From Planctomycetia bacterium (GTDB lineage Bacteria; Planctomycetota; Planctomycetia; Gemmatales; Gemmataceae): 8,864 nucleotides of DNA. The DNA is taken from positions 1-8,864 of the forward strand of contig JANXSH010000126.1 in NCBI GenBank assembly GCA_025356615.1. Direction: 5' to 3'. Under the pieces are notes generated by a model. The model saw only the letters and a program-made list of their open reading frames with translations, was not told the DNA's origin and searched no databases. Below are positions 1 through 6,310 of this stretch, in pieces (position 1 is the first letter of the stretch; the number at the start of each line of letters is the position of its first letter). Made by a program: the position numbers and the translations under genes.

Positions 1-555
1 CACATCGAAGAAGAGAACACCTCGATGATCCATACCCGCAAGCGTGCGACTGTCGGGGTTGAAAGCGATCGCGCCGAATCCCCCCCTGTTGCGGGGTTCC
101 ACATACCACGTCGGGAGTGGGTGTCCTGATGGGTATTCCCACCACGAGAGTTCGGATCTGGCAGCGTATGGTCCCTGCGCCATGCACCGACTCCCGTCAG
201 GGGAGAAGGTGAGGTCACGAATGCCTGTCTCTGGGCCGAATTGAATCGACGCGGGAGACGCCGTCCCCGTTTCCACGTCGTGCAAGAGATTGAAATACGG
301 CGGATCGAACGCCGGAATCCGCTGGCCGTGGGGGTCGATCGTTATACCACTGGGAAAGCAGGTCAGGACATGGCGACAGTCCGGCGTAAACGTCACGGAG
401 GCGAAGTAGTTGCCCTCGAGCGCCCATCGGGTCGCACGGGTTTCCAAATCCCAGACCCGCACGTTTCGTCGATTATCGACCGAAAGGAGGGTACGCCCAT
501 CAGCAGAGAACTCGACGCGCTGCACCGGCTGCTTGTGGCCTTTCAGAATGAACAT
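1..555 (-). CDS. WD40-like repeat protein, N-terminal 185 residues (3' end beyond window)
   Basis: The minus strand is open from an ATG at 553-555 to the left edge, giving 185 codons with no stop, so the gene is cut by the window. The protein begins MFILKGHKQPVQRVEFSADG and shows WD40-type blades: GHKQPVQRVEFSADGRTLLS followed by VRVWDLET (residues 6-40), then SVTFTPDCRHVLTC (53-66), IRDLTFSPDGSRCMA (112-126) and IAFNPDSRTLAGMD (163-176). Each has the family pattern of a hydrophobic strand, S/N/T-P/A-D and a following strand. The start is supported by a strong Shine-Dalgarno sequence seven bases upstream and by an in-frame TGA four to five codons upstream. There is no signal peptide, so this part is probably cytoplasmic. 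Such propellers usually act as protein-interaction scaffolds; the specific role is unknown. It could be the whole of a small propeller or the start of a longer protein. It is transcribed divergently from the RHH gene. Confidence 0.85.
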   Translation of the reverse strand, partial: MFILKGHKQPVQRVEFSADGRTLLSVDNRRNVRVWDLETRATRWALEGNYFASVTFTPDCRHVLTCFPSGITIDPHGQRIPAFDPPYFNLLHDVETGTASPASIQFGPETGIRDLTFSPDGSRCMAQGPYAARSELSWWEYPSGHPLPTWYVEPRNRGGFGAIAFNPDSRTLAGMDHRGVLFFDV

Positions 556-562
556 GCGGCGA

Positions 563-568
563 CTCCTT
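563..568 (-). promoter_or_regulatory. Ribosome binding site of the WD40-like gene
   Basis: Read on the minus strand this is AAGGAG, within GTGAAGGAGT, with seven bases before the ATG at 555. It fixes the start of the WD40-like gene, together with the in-frame TGA just upstream. Confidence 0.75.
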
Positions 569-600
569 CACCTTGCGTCATGTGTGTGTAATCGCTGGGA

Positions 601-629
601 TTGTGAGCGTGATCGGCGGAGGATATGAT
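601..629 (+). promoter_or_regulatory. Sigma70-type promoter for the RHH/HNH pair
   Basis: TTGTGA (601-606), a 17-base spacer and TATGAT (624-629) match the housekeeping promoter consensus at 4/6 and 5/6 positions with ideal spacing. Transcription would begin near 636. The ATG at 625 lies inside the -10 box, so it cannot be the translation start of the downstream gene if this promoter is used. Promoter recognition in planctomycetes is poorly characterised, so this is a consensus match only. Confidence 0.6.
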
Positions 630-658
630 ACGGGAAAGAATACCTCCGACGAACCGAC

Positions 659-663
659 GGGAG
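659..663 (+). promoter_or_regulatory. Ribosome binding site deciding the RHH gene start
   Basis: GGGAG is followed by six bases and the ATG at 670. The alternative in-frame ATG at 625 has GGAGG only two bases upstream and sits in a promoter -10 box, so 670 is preferred. Confidence 0.6.
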
Positions 664-669
664 CGAACG

Positions 670-1029
670 ATGTCCGAACAGATTACGCTCACCCTGCTTC
701 CAGGGGTTTACCATCGAGTCGAGGCGATCGCACGGCGATCCGGTCGATCGATGGGGGAACTGCTCGCGGAAACCATCGAGATGACGTTCTCACCCCTGAA
801 CGAGTGCGCGGATGAGGAAGTGTTGAAGGCCACCAATGTTACGATGCCCGACGCGGAAGACCGGCGGCTCAGCGAACTGCTGGGGCGGCAGGCAGAGGGC
901 GAATTGAGGCCCGGTGATCGCGAAGAACTGACCGACCTCATGGGGTTATACGAGCGAATGCTACTGCGCAAGGCGAAGGCACTCGAGGAGGCCGTGGGGC
1001 GAGGGTTGTGTGAGCCGCTGGCATCATGA
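670..1029 (+). CDS. Small ribbon-helix-helix-like protein (antitoxin/regulator type)
   Basis: A 119-residue protein starting MSEQITLTLLPGVYHRVEAI. Residues 3-40 have the ribbon-helix-helix layout: a short beta strand of alternating polar and hydrophobic residues (QITLTLLP), helix one (YHRVEAIARRSG) and helix two (SMGELLAETIEMTF). Residues 45-119 are charged and mostly helical, with the segments ADEEVLKATNVTM, RLSELLGRQAEGELRPGDRE and LLRKAKALEEAVGRGL. I recall small proteins of this plan in cyanobacteria and planctomycetes, often next to a small HNH nuclease; the RHH fold suggests DNA binding or antitoxin-like autoregulation, but function is not established. An ORF extending to an ATG at 625 exists, but that start overlaps the promoter -10 box. 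The stop TGA overlaps the ATG of the next gene (ATGA), indicating an originally coupled two-gene unit. The downstream partner is now broken. Confidence 0.8.
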   Translation: MSEQITLTLLPGVYHRVEAIARRSGRSMGELLAETIEMTFSPLNECADEEVLKATNVTMPDAEDRRLSELLGRQAEGELRPGDREELTDLMGLYERMLLRKAKALEEAVGRGLCEPLAS

Positions 1030-1165
1030 GTAAATCGACGATTTCGGAGGTCGTCAGCCAGCGCCAGAGTACGTTTACTGGCGGGCAACCGCTGTGGGTA
1101 TTGCCGGGCACCGCAGCGGCTAATTTTTGGATGGCTCGGAGATCGAACATCTCCTACCCCGATCA
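1026..1165 (+). pseudogene. Frameshifted, truncated remnant of a small HNH endonuclease
   Basis: The ATG at 1026 overlaps the preceding TGA. The frame starting there reads MSKSTISEVVSQR up to about 1064. The next frame (from about 1066) reads RVRLLAGNRCGYCRAPQ then RLIFGWL, up to 1137. The third frame from 1139 reads EIEHLLPRS, up to 1165. Joined, these give the start of a small HNH nuclease: a basic N-terminal helix, the zinc-binding C-x-x-C pair in NRCGYC, then the E-I-E-H block containing the first catalytic histidine of the ββα-metal fold. Two net +1 shifts (about 1062-1069 and at 1138) are needed. The later part of the domain, with the usual second cysteine pair (LAC..CN) and final histidine/asparagine block, is absent, and intact family members are roughly 150-180 residues. 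The gene is therefore non-functional. An 85-residue ORF runs on from the ATG in the first frame but leaves the family sequence after about 13 codons. Confidence 0.75.
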
Positions 1166-1205
1166 CCTTCCCACCGCAGTCGAACGCGATACGAGGATGG
1201 GTACT

Positions 1206-1234
1206 TTGCCTGGATCTCATCGGGCGCTTACAAT
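1206..1234 (+). promoter_or_regulatory. Sigma70-type promoter for the REC-PP2C gene
   Basis: TTGCCT (1206-1211), a 17-base spacer and TACAAT (1229-1234) fit the housekeeping consensus at 4/6 and 5/6. Transcription would begin near 1241, leaving a leader of about 39 bases before the ATG at 1280. It lies in the stretch where the missing C-terminal half of the HNH gene would be expected. The stretch 1166-1279 holds no other feature I can support. Confidence 0.55.
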
Positions 1235-1279
1235 AGACCCCGAATCGAGAACCGCCCACCCGGACGAGAAAGCTACACC

Positions 1280-2509
1280 ATGACCACGGAACGGGGATCG
1301 CTACTCATCGTGGACGACAACGCGGACCATCGGGCCGAGCTGCGACACTTCCTCACCTCGAACGGCCTGACGATCACCGAAGCGGAAGGCGGGGCTGCGG
1401 CCCTGGCTCTGGTCGATGGCCGCGCGTTCGATCTGATCCTACTCGATGTCTCGATGGAAGGGATGAGCGGGATGGACGTGTTGAAGGCACTCCGCGCGAG
1501 GCACTCCGCCGTCGATCTCCCGGTCATCATGGCCACCGCGAACGACCTGAGCGACGACGTGGTGGGTGCCCTCGAAGGTGGGGCGAACGACTACCTGACC
1601 AAGCCCTTCGACTTGCCCGTCGTGCTGGCGCGCGTGCGGACCCAGCTCTCGCTCAAGTGGGCGGTCGATCGGATCGTGGATCTCGAGCAAAGCCTGGCCC
1701 AGCGCAACGCCGCACTCGAAGTCGCCAACGCGGACCTGGAGGATGCCAACCGGCGGATGAAACGCGACTTGCGGGCGGCGGCACACGTCCAGGAGGCGCT
1801 GCTCCCCCACAACCTGCCCCTTTTCGGGAGTGCCACCTTCGCCTGGAAGTTCCGCCCCTGCGCCGAGTTGGCGGGCGACCTGCTCAACGTCTTCGCCCTC
1901 GACGACCGGCGCGTGTGCCTCTACGTCCTCGACGTGGTAGGTCACGGGGTCAAGGCGGCCCTCCTGGCCGTCATGGTCAGTCGGGTGTTGGCCCGGTTGC
2001 TCTCCCCCGGCGGGCAGGCTCGGCCCCCGAACCCGGACCGCCTCCCCTCGCCCATCGAAGTGGTCGCCCAGCTCAACCGCGAGTTCCCCTGGGACGACCA
2101 GACCCAGCAATACTTCACGCTGGTCTACGGCATCCTCGACCTGGAGACCGGCGACCTCTGTTACGTCAGTGCCGGCCATCCGGGGCCGCTCCACCTCGCC
2201 CGCGATTCGGCCCCCCGGATCCACGACACGCCCGGCGACCCCGTCGGCCTCGGCACCGACGATTACGAGGAATGCCACCTGCACTTGCGGCAGGGGGAAC
2301 GGCTGTACCTGTTCTCCGATGGCGTCGTCGATGCCTTGACGCCGGACAGCAAGAGGTTCGGGCCGGAGCGCCTGTGCCGCGTCCTCGACGAGAACCGGAG
2401 TCTCCCCCTCCTGGACGGACTGGAACGGTTGACCTCGGCCCTGACCTCGTGGTGTTCCCCGGACCTCCCCCACGACGATATCTCGATCCTGGGCGTCGAA
2501 ATGCTCTAA
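1280..2509 (+). CDS. Response regulator with PP2C-type (RsbU/SpoIIE) phosphatase output
   Basis: A 409-residue cytoplasmic protein. Residues 5-122 are a receiver domain: acidic pocket D12-D13, phospho-acceptor D56 (LILLDVSM), T86 and K108 (LTKPF), all canonical. Residues about 126-170 form a heptad-rich linker helix (VDLEQSLAQRNAALEVANAD), ending in VQEALLP, the usual entry to an RsbU-type domain. Residues 172-409 are a SpoIIE/PP2C serine/threonine phosphatase with the metal-binding aspartates D200 (AELAGD), D218 (LDVVGHG), D347 (FSDGVVDA) and D399-D400 (HDDISIL). Such proteins dephosphorylate an anti-anti-sigma (STAS) protein to release a sigma factor when the receiver is phosphorylated; here the target is not in the window. 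The frame is open upstream to a TTG at 1127, but MTTERGSLLIVDD at 1280 begins like a normal receiver and follows a good promoter. There is no strong ribosome binding site. The stop codon lies in the left arm of an inverted repeat. The following hybrid kinase is a likely phosphate source. Confidence 0.92.
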   Translation: MTTERGSLLIVDDNADHRAELRHFLTSNGLTITEAEGGAAALALVDGRAFDLILLDVSMEGMSGMDVLKALRARHSAVDLPVIMATANDLSDDVVGALEGGANDYLTKPFDLPVVLARVRTQLSLKWAVDRIVDLEQSLAQRNAALEVANADLEDANRRMKRDLRAAAHVQEALLPHNLPLFGSATFAWKFRPCAELAGDLLNVFALDDRRVCLYVLDVVGHGVKAALLAVMVSRVLARLLSPGGQARPPNPDRLPSPIEVVAQLNREFPWDDQTQQYFTLVYGILDLETGDLCYVSAGHPGPLHLARDSAPRIHDTPGDPVGLGTDDYEECHLHLRQGERLYLFSDGVVDALTPDSKRFGPERLCRVLDENRSLPLLDGLERLTSALTSWCSPDLPHDDISILGVEML

Positions 2510-2686
2510 CCAGTAATTTCAAAGAAGAACTATCCGCAGATTGCGCAGATTACACAGATTAATGAATAGAAGAAAGCCAAAGCTGGACTTGCCTTCGCTT
2601 TGTCTGTACTCTTTTTCCTACTCTCTTTATCAATCTGTGTAATCTGCGCAATCTGCGGATAGTTCTTCTTTGAAACTACTGGTTAG
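2506..2686. repeat. 181-bp inverted-repeat element with tandem 9-bp units in both arms
   Basis: The left arm (2506-2560) and right arm (2632-2686) are reverse complements at 54 of 55 positions; the only mismatch is A2516 opposite C2676. The 71-base loop (2561-2631) is AT-richer than the flanking genes, and its ends (purine-rich left, pyrimidine-rich right) allow further imperfect pairing. Each arm ends inward in three 9-bp units, CCGCAGATT, GCGCAGATT and ACACAGATT (2534-2560, mirrored in 2632-2658). There is no transposase ORF and no clear target-site duplication. It could be a MITE-like or other dispersed repeat, and transcribed RNA would form a very long hairpin, so it may also end or stabilise the upstream message. 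The left end contains the TAA of the REC-PP2C gene, and the right end lies 24 bases before the kinase start. Confidence 0.9.
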
Positions 2687-2710
2687 TGACCGTCGGAGCG
2701 AGGAATTCGC

Positions 2711-5044
2711 ATGACACCCAAATGTTACCATGCCCTGGTCGAACACAGCCCCGATGTCATCCTCCTGCTCGACGCCGCCGGGGTCATCCTCTACGCCAAC
2801 CCGGCGACGGCCCAGGTGTTCGGCTACACGCCGGAGGACGCCTTGGGGCGGCAGATGCTCGGCTGGATCGAGCCGGACGACACGCCCGGCTTCGGCAGCC
2901 TGTTCGCGACGTGCCTGGGCCACCCGCAGGACGTGGTGTTCTTCTCCGGGTTCTACCGGCACCACGGGGCGGACGCGGACGTGCTGTACGGCGAGGGCCG
3001 GCTCGTCAACCACCTCCACGACCCGGACGTGGGCGGGGTCTTGTTCTACTTCCGCGAGGTATCCGTCCAGAAGCAGGCGGCGGACGACTGGGGCCGGCAG
3101 CGCAACCTGCTCGGCGCGCTACTCGACGGCTTGCCGAATCAGGTCTACGTCAAGGACCAACAGGGGCGCTTCGTGACGGCCAACGTCGCCGCGGCGCAGG
3201 CGCGCGGCGTGGCACCGGGGGCCGTCATCAACCGGACGGATTTCGAGTTCTTCCCTCAACCTCTGGCCGAGCGGTTCCACGCCGACGAGCAAGCCGTGAT
3301 CCACTCGGGCCGACCTTCCCTCGACCAGGAGATGCCGATCGAGCAGGGGGGGCAACTGCGCTGGCTGTCGATCAGCCGCGTGCCGCTCCGCGAACTCGAC
3401 GGCGCGGTCTTCGGCGTGGTGGTCATCAGCCACGAGGTCACAGAGCGGAAGCAGGCGGAGGAGGAGTTGCGCCAGGCGAACGAGGCCGCCGAAGCCGCCA
3501 ACCGCGCCAAGAGCGCCTTCCTGGCGCGGATGAGTCACGAGATCCGCACGCCGCTGAACGGCATCCTCGGCATGACGCAACTGGTCCTCGAGACCGCTGT
3601 GACTCCCCACCAACTCGGCTTCCTCAAGGCGGTGAAGTCGTCGGCTGGCTCCCTACTGACGATCGTCAACGACATCCTCGACTTCTCCAAGATCGAGGTC
3701 GGCCAACTCGACCTCGACGAGACGGCCTTCTCCCTGCTCGACGTGGTGGCCGACACCCTCAAGTCCTTCAGCCTGGACGTGCGGAGGAAGGGCCTGAGCC
3801 TGGTCTACCGCATCGCGGCCGGAGTCCCGGATGTCCTGGTCGGCGACCCGCTGCGGCTGCGGCAGATCCTCGTCAACCTGGTGGGCAACGCCATCAAATT
3901 CACCCCCCAGGGAGAAGTCGCCGTCACGGTCGAGAACAGTCCGAGCGATCGGGGGGCCGGCGTTCCCTCCTGTACGCGGGCCTTCGCCGTGACCGACACG
4001 GGCATCGGCATCCCGCTCGACAAGCAGCAGGCGGTCTTTGAGCCGTTCGTCCAGGCGAACGACTCGACGACGCGCAAATACGGAGGCACGGGGCTGGGCC
4101 TGCCGATCTCGGCGAAGCTGGTGTCACTCATGGGCGGCACGCTGCAAGTGACCAGTCGGGAGGGACGGGGGAGCCGGTTCCACTTCACCGCCCCCTTCGG
4201 ACTCGACCAGGCGACCGCTTCGGAAACGAAGGGGCCGGAAGTCGAACTCCGCCCCGGACGCCCCTGGCGGATCTTGCTGGCCGAGGACAACGAGATCAAC
4301 CAGCAACTGGCGGTCGCCATTCTGGAAAAGTGGGGGCACATGGTCGTGATCGCCGAAGACGGTCGGAAGACCGTGGAGGCGTTGGGGGTACTCACCGCCG
4401 CAGCGAATCGGGTGCCCCTCTGCGACCTGGTCCTGATGGACCTGCACATGCCCGAGGTGGACGGTTACGAGGCGACCGCGATCATTCGCGCCGCCGAGGA
4501 GGGACGCCGCCCACGCCTCCCGATCATCGGCCTCACGGCGGACGCCATGAAGGGGGAGCGGGAACGCTGTCTGCGAGCGGGCATGGACGGCTTCGTCACC
4601 AAGCCCATCGACGTGCGGGAACTGTTCGACGCCATCGAGCGGGCGGCGTCGCCGAGGCCCCCGGCCTCCCAGCCGGTGCCGGAGACTCAGCCCCGCGACG
4701 AGTCGGCCTTCGACACGGCGATGGCGTTGCGATTGGTGGGTGGCGACAAGGGACTCCTACGCCTGCGGATCGATCGGTTCCTGCTGTCGTGGCCGGAGAA
4801 AGCCGTCGCAGCGAGAGCCGCCGTCACCGCCCAGGACTTCCGTGCGCTGCGATCGCTAGCCCACGACTCGAAAGGACAGGTGGGGGCCTTCTCCCGGAGT
4901 ATCCGGGAGACGGCCCATCGCCTCGAGGAGGCGGCCAAGGCGGAGACGCATTCCGGCGCGGACGAGATCCTCTCTCGACTCGACCGGGAGGTCGGCCCGC
5001 TGCTCGCGGCCCTGGTCCTTTGGCTACGTCACGACTCGGGCTGA
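2711..5044 (+). CDS. Hybrid histidine kinase, PAS-PAS-HisKA-HATPase-REC-HPt
   Basis: A 777-residue protein with no signal peptide or membrane segment, so a cytoplasmic sensor. Order: PAS 1 (about 5-120, EHSPDVILLLDAAGVILYAN), PAS 2 (about 132-247, ending in the typical VTERKQAEEEL), and a helix into HisKA with phospho-acceptor H276 (SHEIRTPLNGILGM). The HATPase follows: N box N393 (LVGNAIKFTP), G1 box D429 (DTGIGIP), F box (FEPFVQAN) and G2 box (GGTGLGL). Next are a receiver at about 520-645 (E525-D526, acceptor D577 in LVLMDLHMP, T609, K631) and an HPt domain at about 667-777 with H718 (LAHDSKGQVGAF). All key residues are present, so a full His-Asp-His relay inside one protein is likely, with the final Asp in a separate regulator; the REC-PP2C protein just upstream is the best candidate. 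The start at 2711 has an AGGA ribosome binding site (2701-2704) six bases upstream. The signal sensed by the PAS domains is not evident; no haem or flavin signature stands out. Confidence 0.95.
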   Translation: MTPKCYHALVEHSPDVILLLDAAGVILYANPATAQVFGYTPEDALGRQMLGWIEPDDTPGFGSLFATCLGHPQDVVFFSGFYRHHGADADVLYGEGRLVNHLHDPDVGGVLFYFREVSVQKQAADDWGRQRNLLGALLDGLPNQVYVKDQQGRFVTANVAAAQARGVAPGAVINRTDFEFFPQPLAERFHADEQAVIHSGRPSLDQEMPIEQGGQLRWLSISRVPLRELDGAVFGVVVISHEVTERKQAEEELRQANEAAEAANRAKSAFLARMSHEIRTPLNGILGMTQLVLETAVTPHQLGFLKAVKSSAGSLLTIVNDILDFSKIEVGQLDLDETAFSLLDVVADTLKSFSLDVRRKGLSLVYRIAAGVPDVLVGDPLRLRQILVNLVGNAIKFTPQGEVAVTVENSPSDRGAGVPSCTRAFAVTDTGIGIPLDKQQAVFEPFVQANDSTTRKYGGTGLGLPISAKLVSLMGGTLQVTSREGRGSRFHFTAPFGLDQATASETKGPEVELRPGRPWRILLAEDNEINQQLAVAILEKWGHMVVIAEDGRKTVEALGVLTAAANRVPLCDLVLMDLHMPEVDGYEATAIIRAAEEGRRPRLPIIGLTADAMKGERERCLRAGMDGFVTKPIDVRELFDAIERAASPRPPASQPVPETQPRDESAFDTAMALRLVGGDKGLLRLRIDRFLLSWPEKAVAARAAVTAQDFRALRSLAHDSKGQVGAFSRSIRETAHRLEEAAKAETHSGADEILSRLDREVGPLLAALVLWLRHDSG

Positions 5045-5054
5045 CACTCGTCCC

Positions 5055-6128
5055 TTACCACGCCCGCCCGTATTGCACTGGGGCCATCCCGGCCGTACTC
5101 ACACCCAGTTCGCGGGCGGCCCGCGCCGGCCAGTACGGGTCACGCAGCATCTCGCGGGCCAGGAACACCAGATCGGCCTGACCGCTTCGCAAGATGGTCT
5201 CTGCCTGGATGGGGGACGTTATCATCCCGACCGCCGCTGTCGCGATTCGGCTCCCCCTGCGGATGGCCTCGGCGAAGGCCGTCTGGTAGCCGGGGCCGAC
5301 CGGGATCTTGGCGATCGGCGACGCGCCGCCCGAGCTACAGTCGATGAGGTCTACGCCGAGGTCGCGGAGTTGGGACGAGAGCCGCACCGAGTCCTCGATC
5401 GCCCAGCCGCCTTCCATCCAGTCGCTGCACGAGAGCCGTACCGCGAGTGGCATCTTGGTGGGGAGGATGTCCCGCAATTCCTTCGCGACCCGCAACGGGA
5501 GCCGCGTGCGGTTCTCGAACGACCCGCCGTATTCGTCCACACGACGGTTCGAGAGGGGCGAAAGGAAGCTGTGGAGGAGGTATCCGTGGGCGGCGTGGAT
5601 TTCGATCATCTGGAAACCCGCTTCGATCGCGCGCCCCGCCGCGTCCCGCCACTCCCGGCAGATGCGATCGATGTCTTCCGAGGTCGCCTGGCGAGGGATC
5701 GGGTAGCCGTCGGTAAAGGCCGTGTCGCCGACCCCGATCGACCGCCATCCGCCGTTCTGGGGGTCAACCGCCTTGCCGCCCAGCCACGGCGCGGCCGTCG
5801 AGGCCTTCCATCCGGCGTGGGCGAGTTGGATGGCCGGGACGGCCCCCTGGGCGGAGATGAACTGGGCGACTCGCCGCCAGGCCCCGACGTGTTCGTCCTT
5901 CCAGATCCCGGTGTCCGACGGGGAGATGCGACCTTCGGCGGAGACGGCCGTCGCCTCGGCCATCACAAGCCCCGCGCCGCCCACGGCACGAGACCCGAGG
6001 TGGACGAGGTGCCAGTCGGCCACGAGGCCCTCTTCGCAGCTGTACTGGCACATCGGCGAGACGCCGATGCGATTGCGGAGTGAGATCGACCGGAGGGTGA
6101 ACGGCTCGAACAGATGTGCGGTGTGCAT
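5055..6128 (-). CDS. Old Yellow Enzyme, YqjM/NamA-type NAD(P)H:flavin oxidoreductase
   Basis: A 357-residue FMN-dependent TIM-barrel reductase, full length for the class. It begins HLFEPFTLRSISLRNRIGVS, as typical of YqjM/NamA proteins. Visible active-site features are C27 and Y29 in SPMCQYS (the cysteine marks the YqjM-like branch and tunes the FMN), the substrate-binding pair H178 and H181 with Y183 in HAAHGYLLHSFLSPLSN, R231 (AVRLSCSDW), and the C-terminal YWPARAARELG carrying the arginine that reaches the neighbouring subunit in this branch. These enzymes reduce the C=C bond of alpha,beta-unsaturated aldehydes, ketones and some nitro compounds, usually with NADPH, and are linked to electrophile detoxification; the natural substrate here is unknown. 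The start is supported by AGGA (6135-6138 on this strand) six bases upstream and by an in-frame TAA a few codons above. It converges on the hybrid kinase with ten bases between the stops, and no hairpin terminator is visible there. Confidence 0.95.
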   Translation of the reverse strand: MHTAHLFEPFTLRSISLRNRIGVSPMCQYSCEEGLVADWHLVHLGSRAVGGAGLVMAEATAVSAEGRISPSDTGIWKDEHVGAWRRVAQFISAQGAVPAIQLAHAGWKASTAAPWLGGKAVDPQNGGWRSIGVGDTAFTDGYPIPRQATSEDIDRICREWRDAAGRAIEAGFQMIEIHAAHGYLLHSFLSPLSNRRVDEYGGSFENRTRLPLRVAKELRDILPTKMPLAVRLSCSDWMEGGWAIEDSVRLSSQLRDLGVDLIDCSSGGASPIAKIPVGPGYQTAFAEAIRRGSRIATAAVGMITSPIQAETILRSGQADLVFLAREMLRDPYWPARAARELGVSTAGMAPVQYGRAW

Positions 6129-6166
6129 GTCGAATCCTGATTAGATCGAAGTCGAATCGATTCGGC
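6129..6166. promoter_or_regulatory. Candidate operator: repeated GTCGAATC motif with 12-bp palindrome
   Basis: GTCGAATC occurs at 6129-6136 and again at 6151-6158, exactly 22 bases (about two helical turns) apart. A near-perfect inverted copy (GATTCGGC, 7/8) lies at 6159-6166, so that 6153-6164 is the perfect palindrome CGAATCGATTCG. The block sits directly upstream of the OYE start codon, where a repressor could act. No regulator gene is adjacent, so the role is inference. Confidence 0.35.
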
Positions 6167-6231
6167 GGTGTCATCGCCTCCTCTCGCGAGAATATATGCA
6201 CGAATCGGGCCAACTCATCCCGGAATTGTGA

Positions 6232-6260
6232 CTGGCATTCCCCTTGCGGTCGGATATACT
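6232..6260 (+). promoter_or_regulatory. Candidate sigma70-type promoter for the PSCyt/PSD1 gene
   Basis: CTGGCA (6232-6237), a 17-base spacer and TATACT (6255-6260) match the consensus at 4/6 and 5/6. Transcription would start near 6267, about 44 bases before the ATG at 6311. The divergent OYE promoter should lie in the same 182-base gap, but I found no convincing box for it. A 10-bp palindrome TCTCGCGAGA is at 6182-6191. Confidence 0.5.
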
Positions 6261-6310
6261 TCAATTACTCACCTGCCCGACCCGCCCTGGCACCACAATC
6301 CCACCGAACC

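Noticed and set aside
625..669. Fifteen-codon N-terminal extension of the RHH gene from the ATG at 625
   Set aside because: That ATG lies in the -10 box of a well-spaced promoter and has a Shine-Dalgarno only two bases away; the ATG at 670 has proper spacing and begins the family-like sequence.
1127..1279. N-terminal extension of the REC-PP2C gene from a TTG at 1127
   Set aside because: The extension overlaps the HNH remnant (EIEHLLPRS) and a promoter; receiver domains normally start within a few residues of the ATG at 1280.
1439..2473. Long minus-strand ORF of 344 codons opposite the REC-PP2C gene
   Set aside because: It is the antisense shadow of a GC-rich gene whose domains and catalytic residues are all explained on the plus strand; the translation is low-complexity (V, E, G, R) with no recognisable family.
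2506..2686. CRISPR array or Rho-independent terminator as the explanation for the inverted repeat
   Set aside because: The 9-bp units are contiguous without spacers, so it is not CRISPR. It is far longer than an intrinsic terminator and lacks a GC stem followed directly by a T run, although some termination effect is possible.
2686..4041. Plus-strand ORF of 451 codons overlapping the hybrid kinase
   Set aside because: An R/G/P-rich out-of-frame shadow; the kinase frame carries every expected motif.
5045..5054. Bidirectional terminator between the convergent kinase and OYE genes
   Set aside because: Only ten bases separate the stops and no hairpin could be seen around them.
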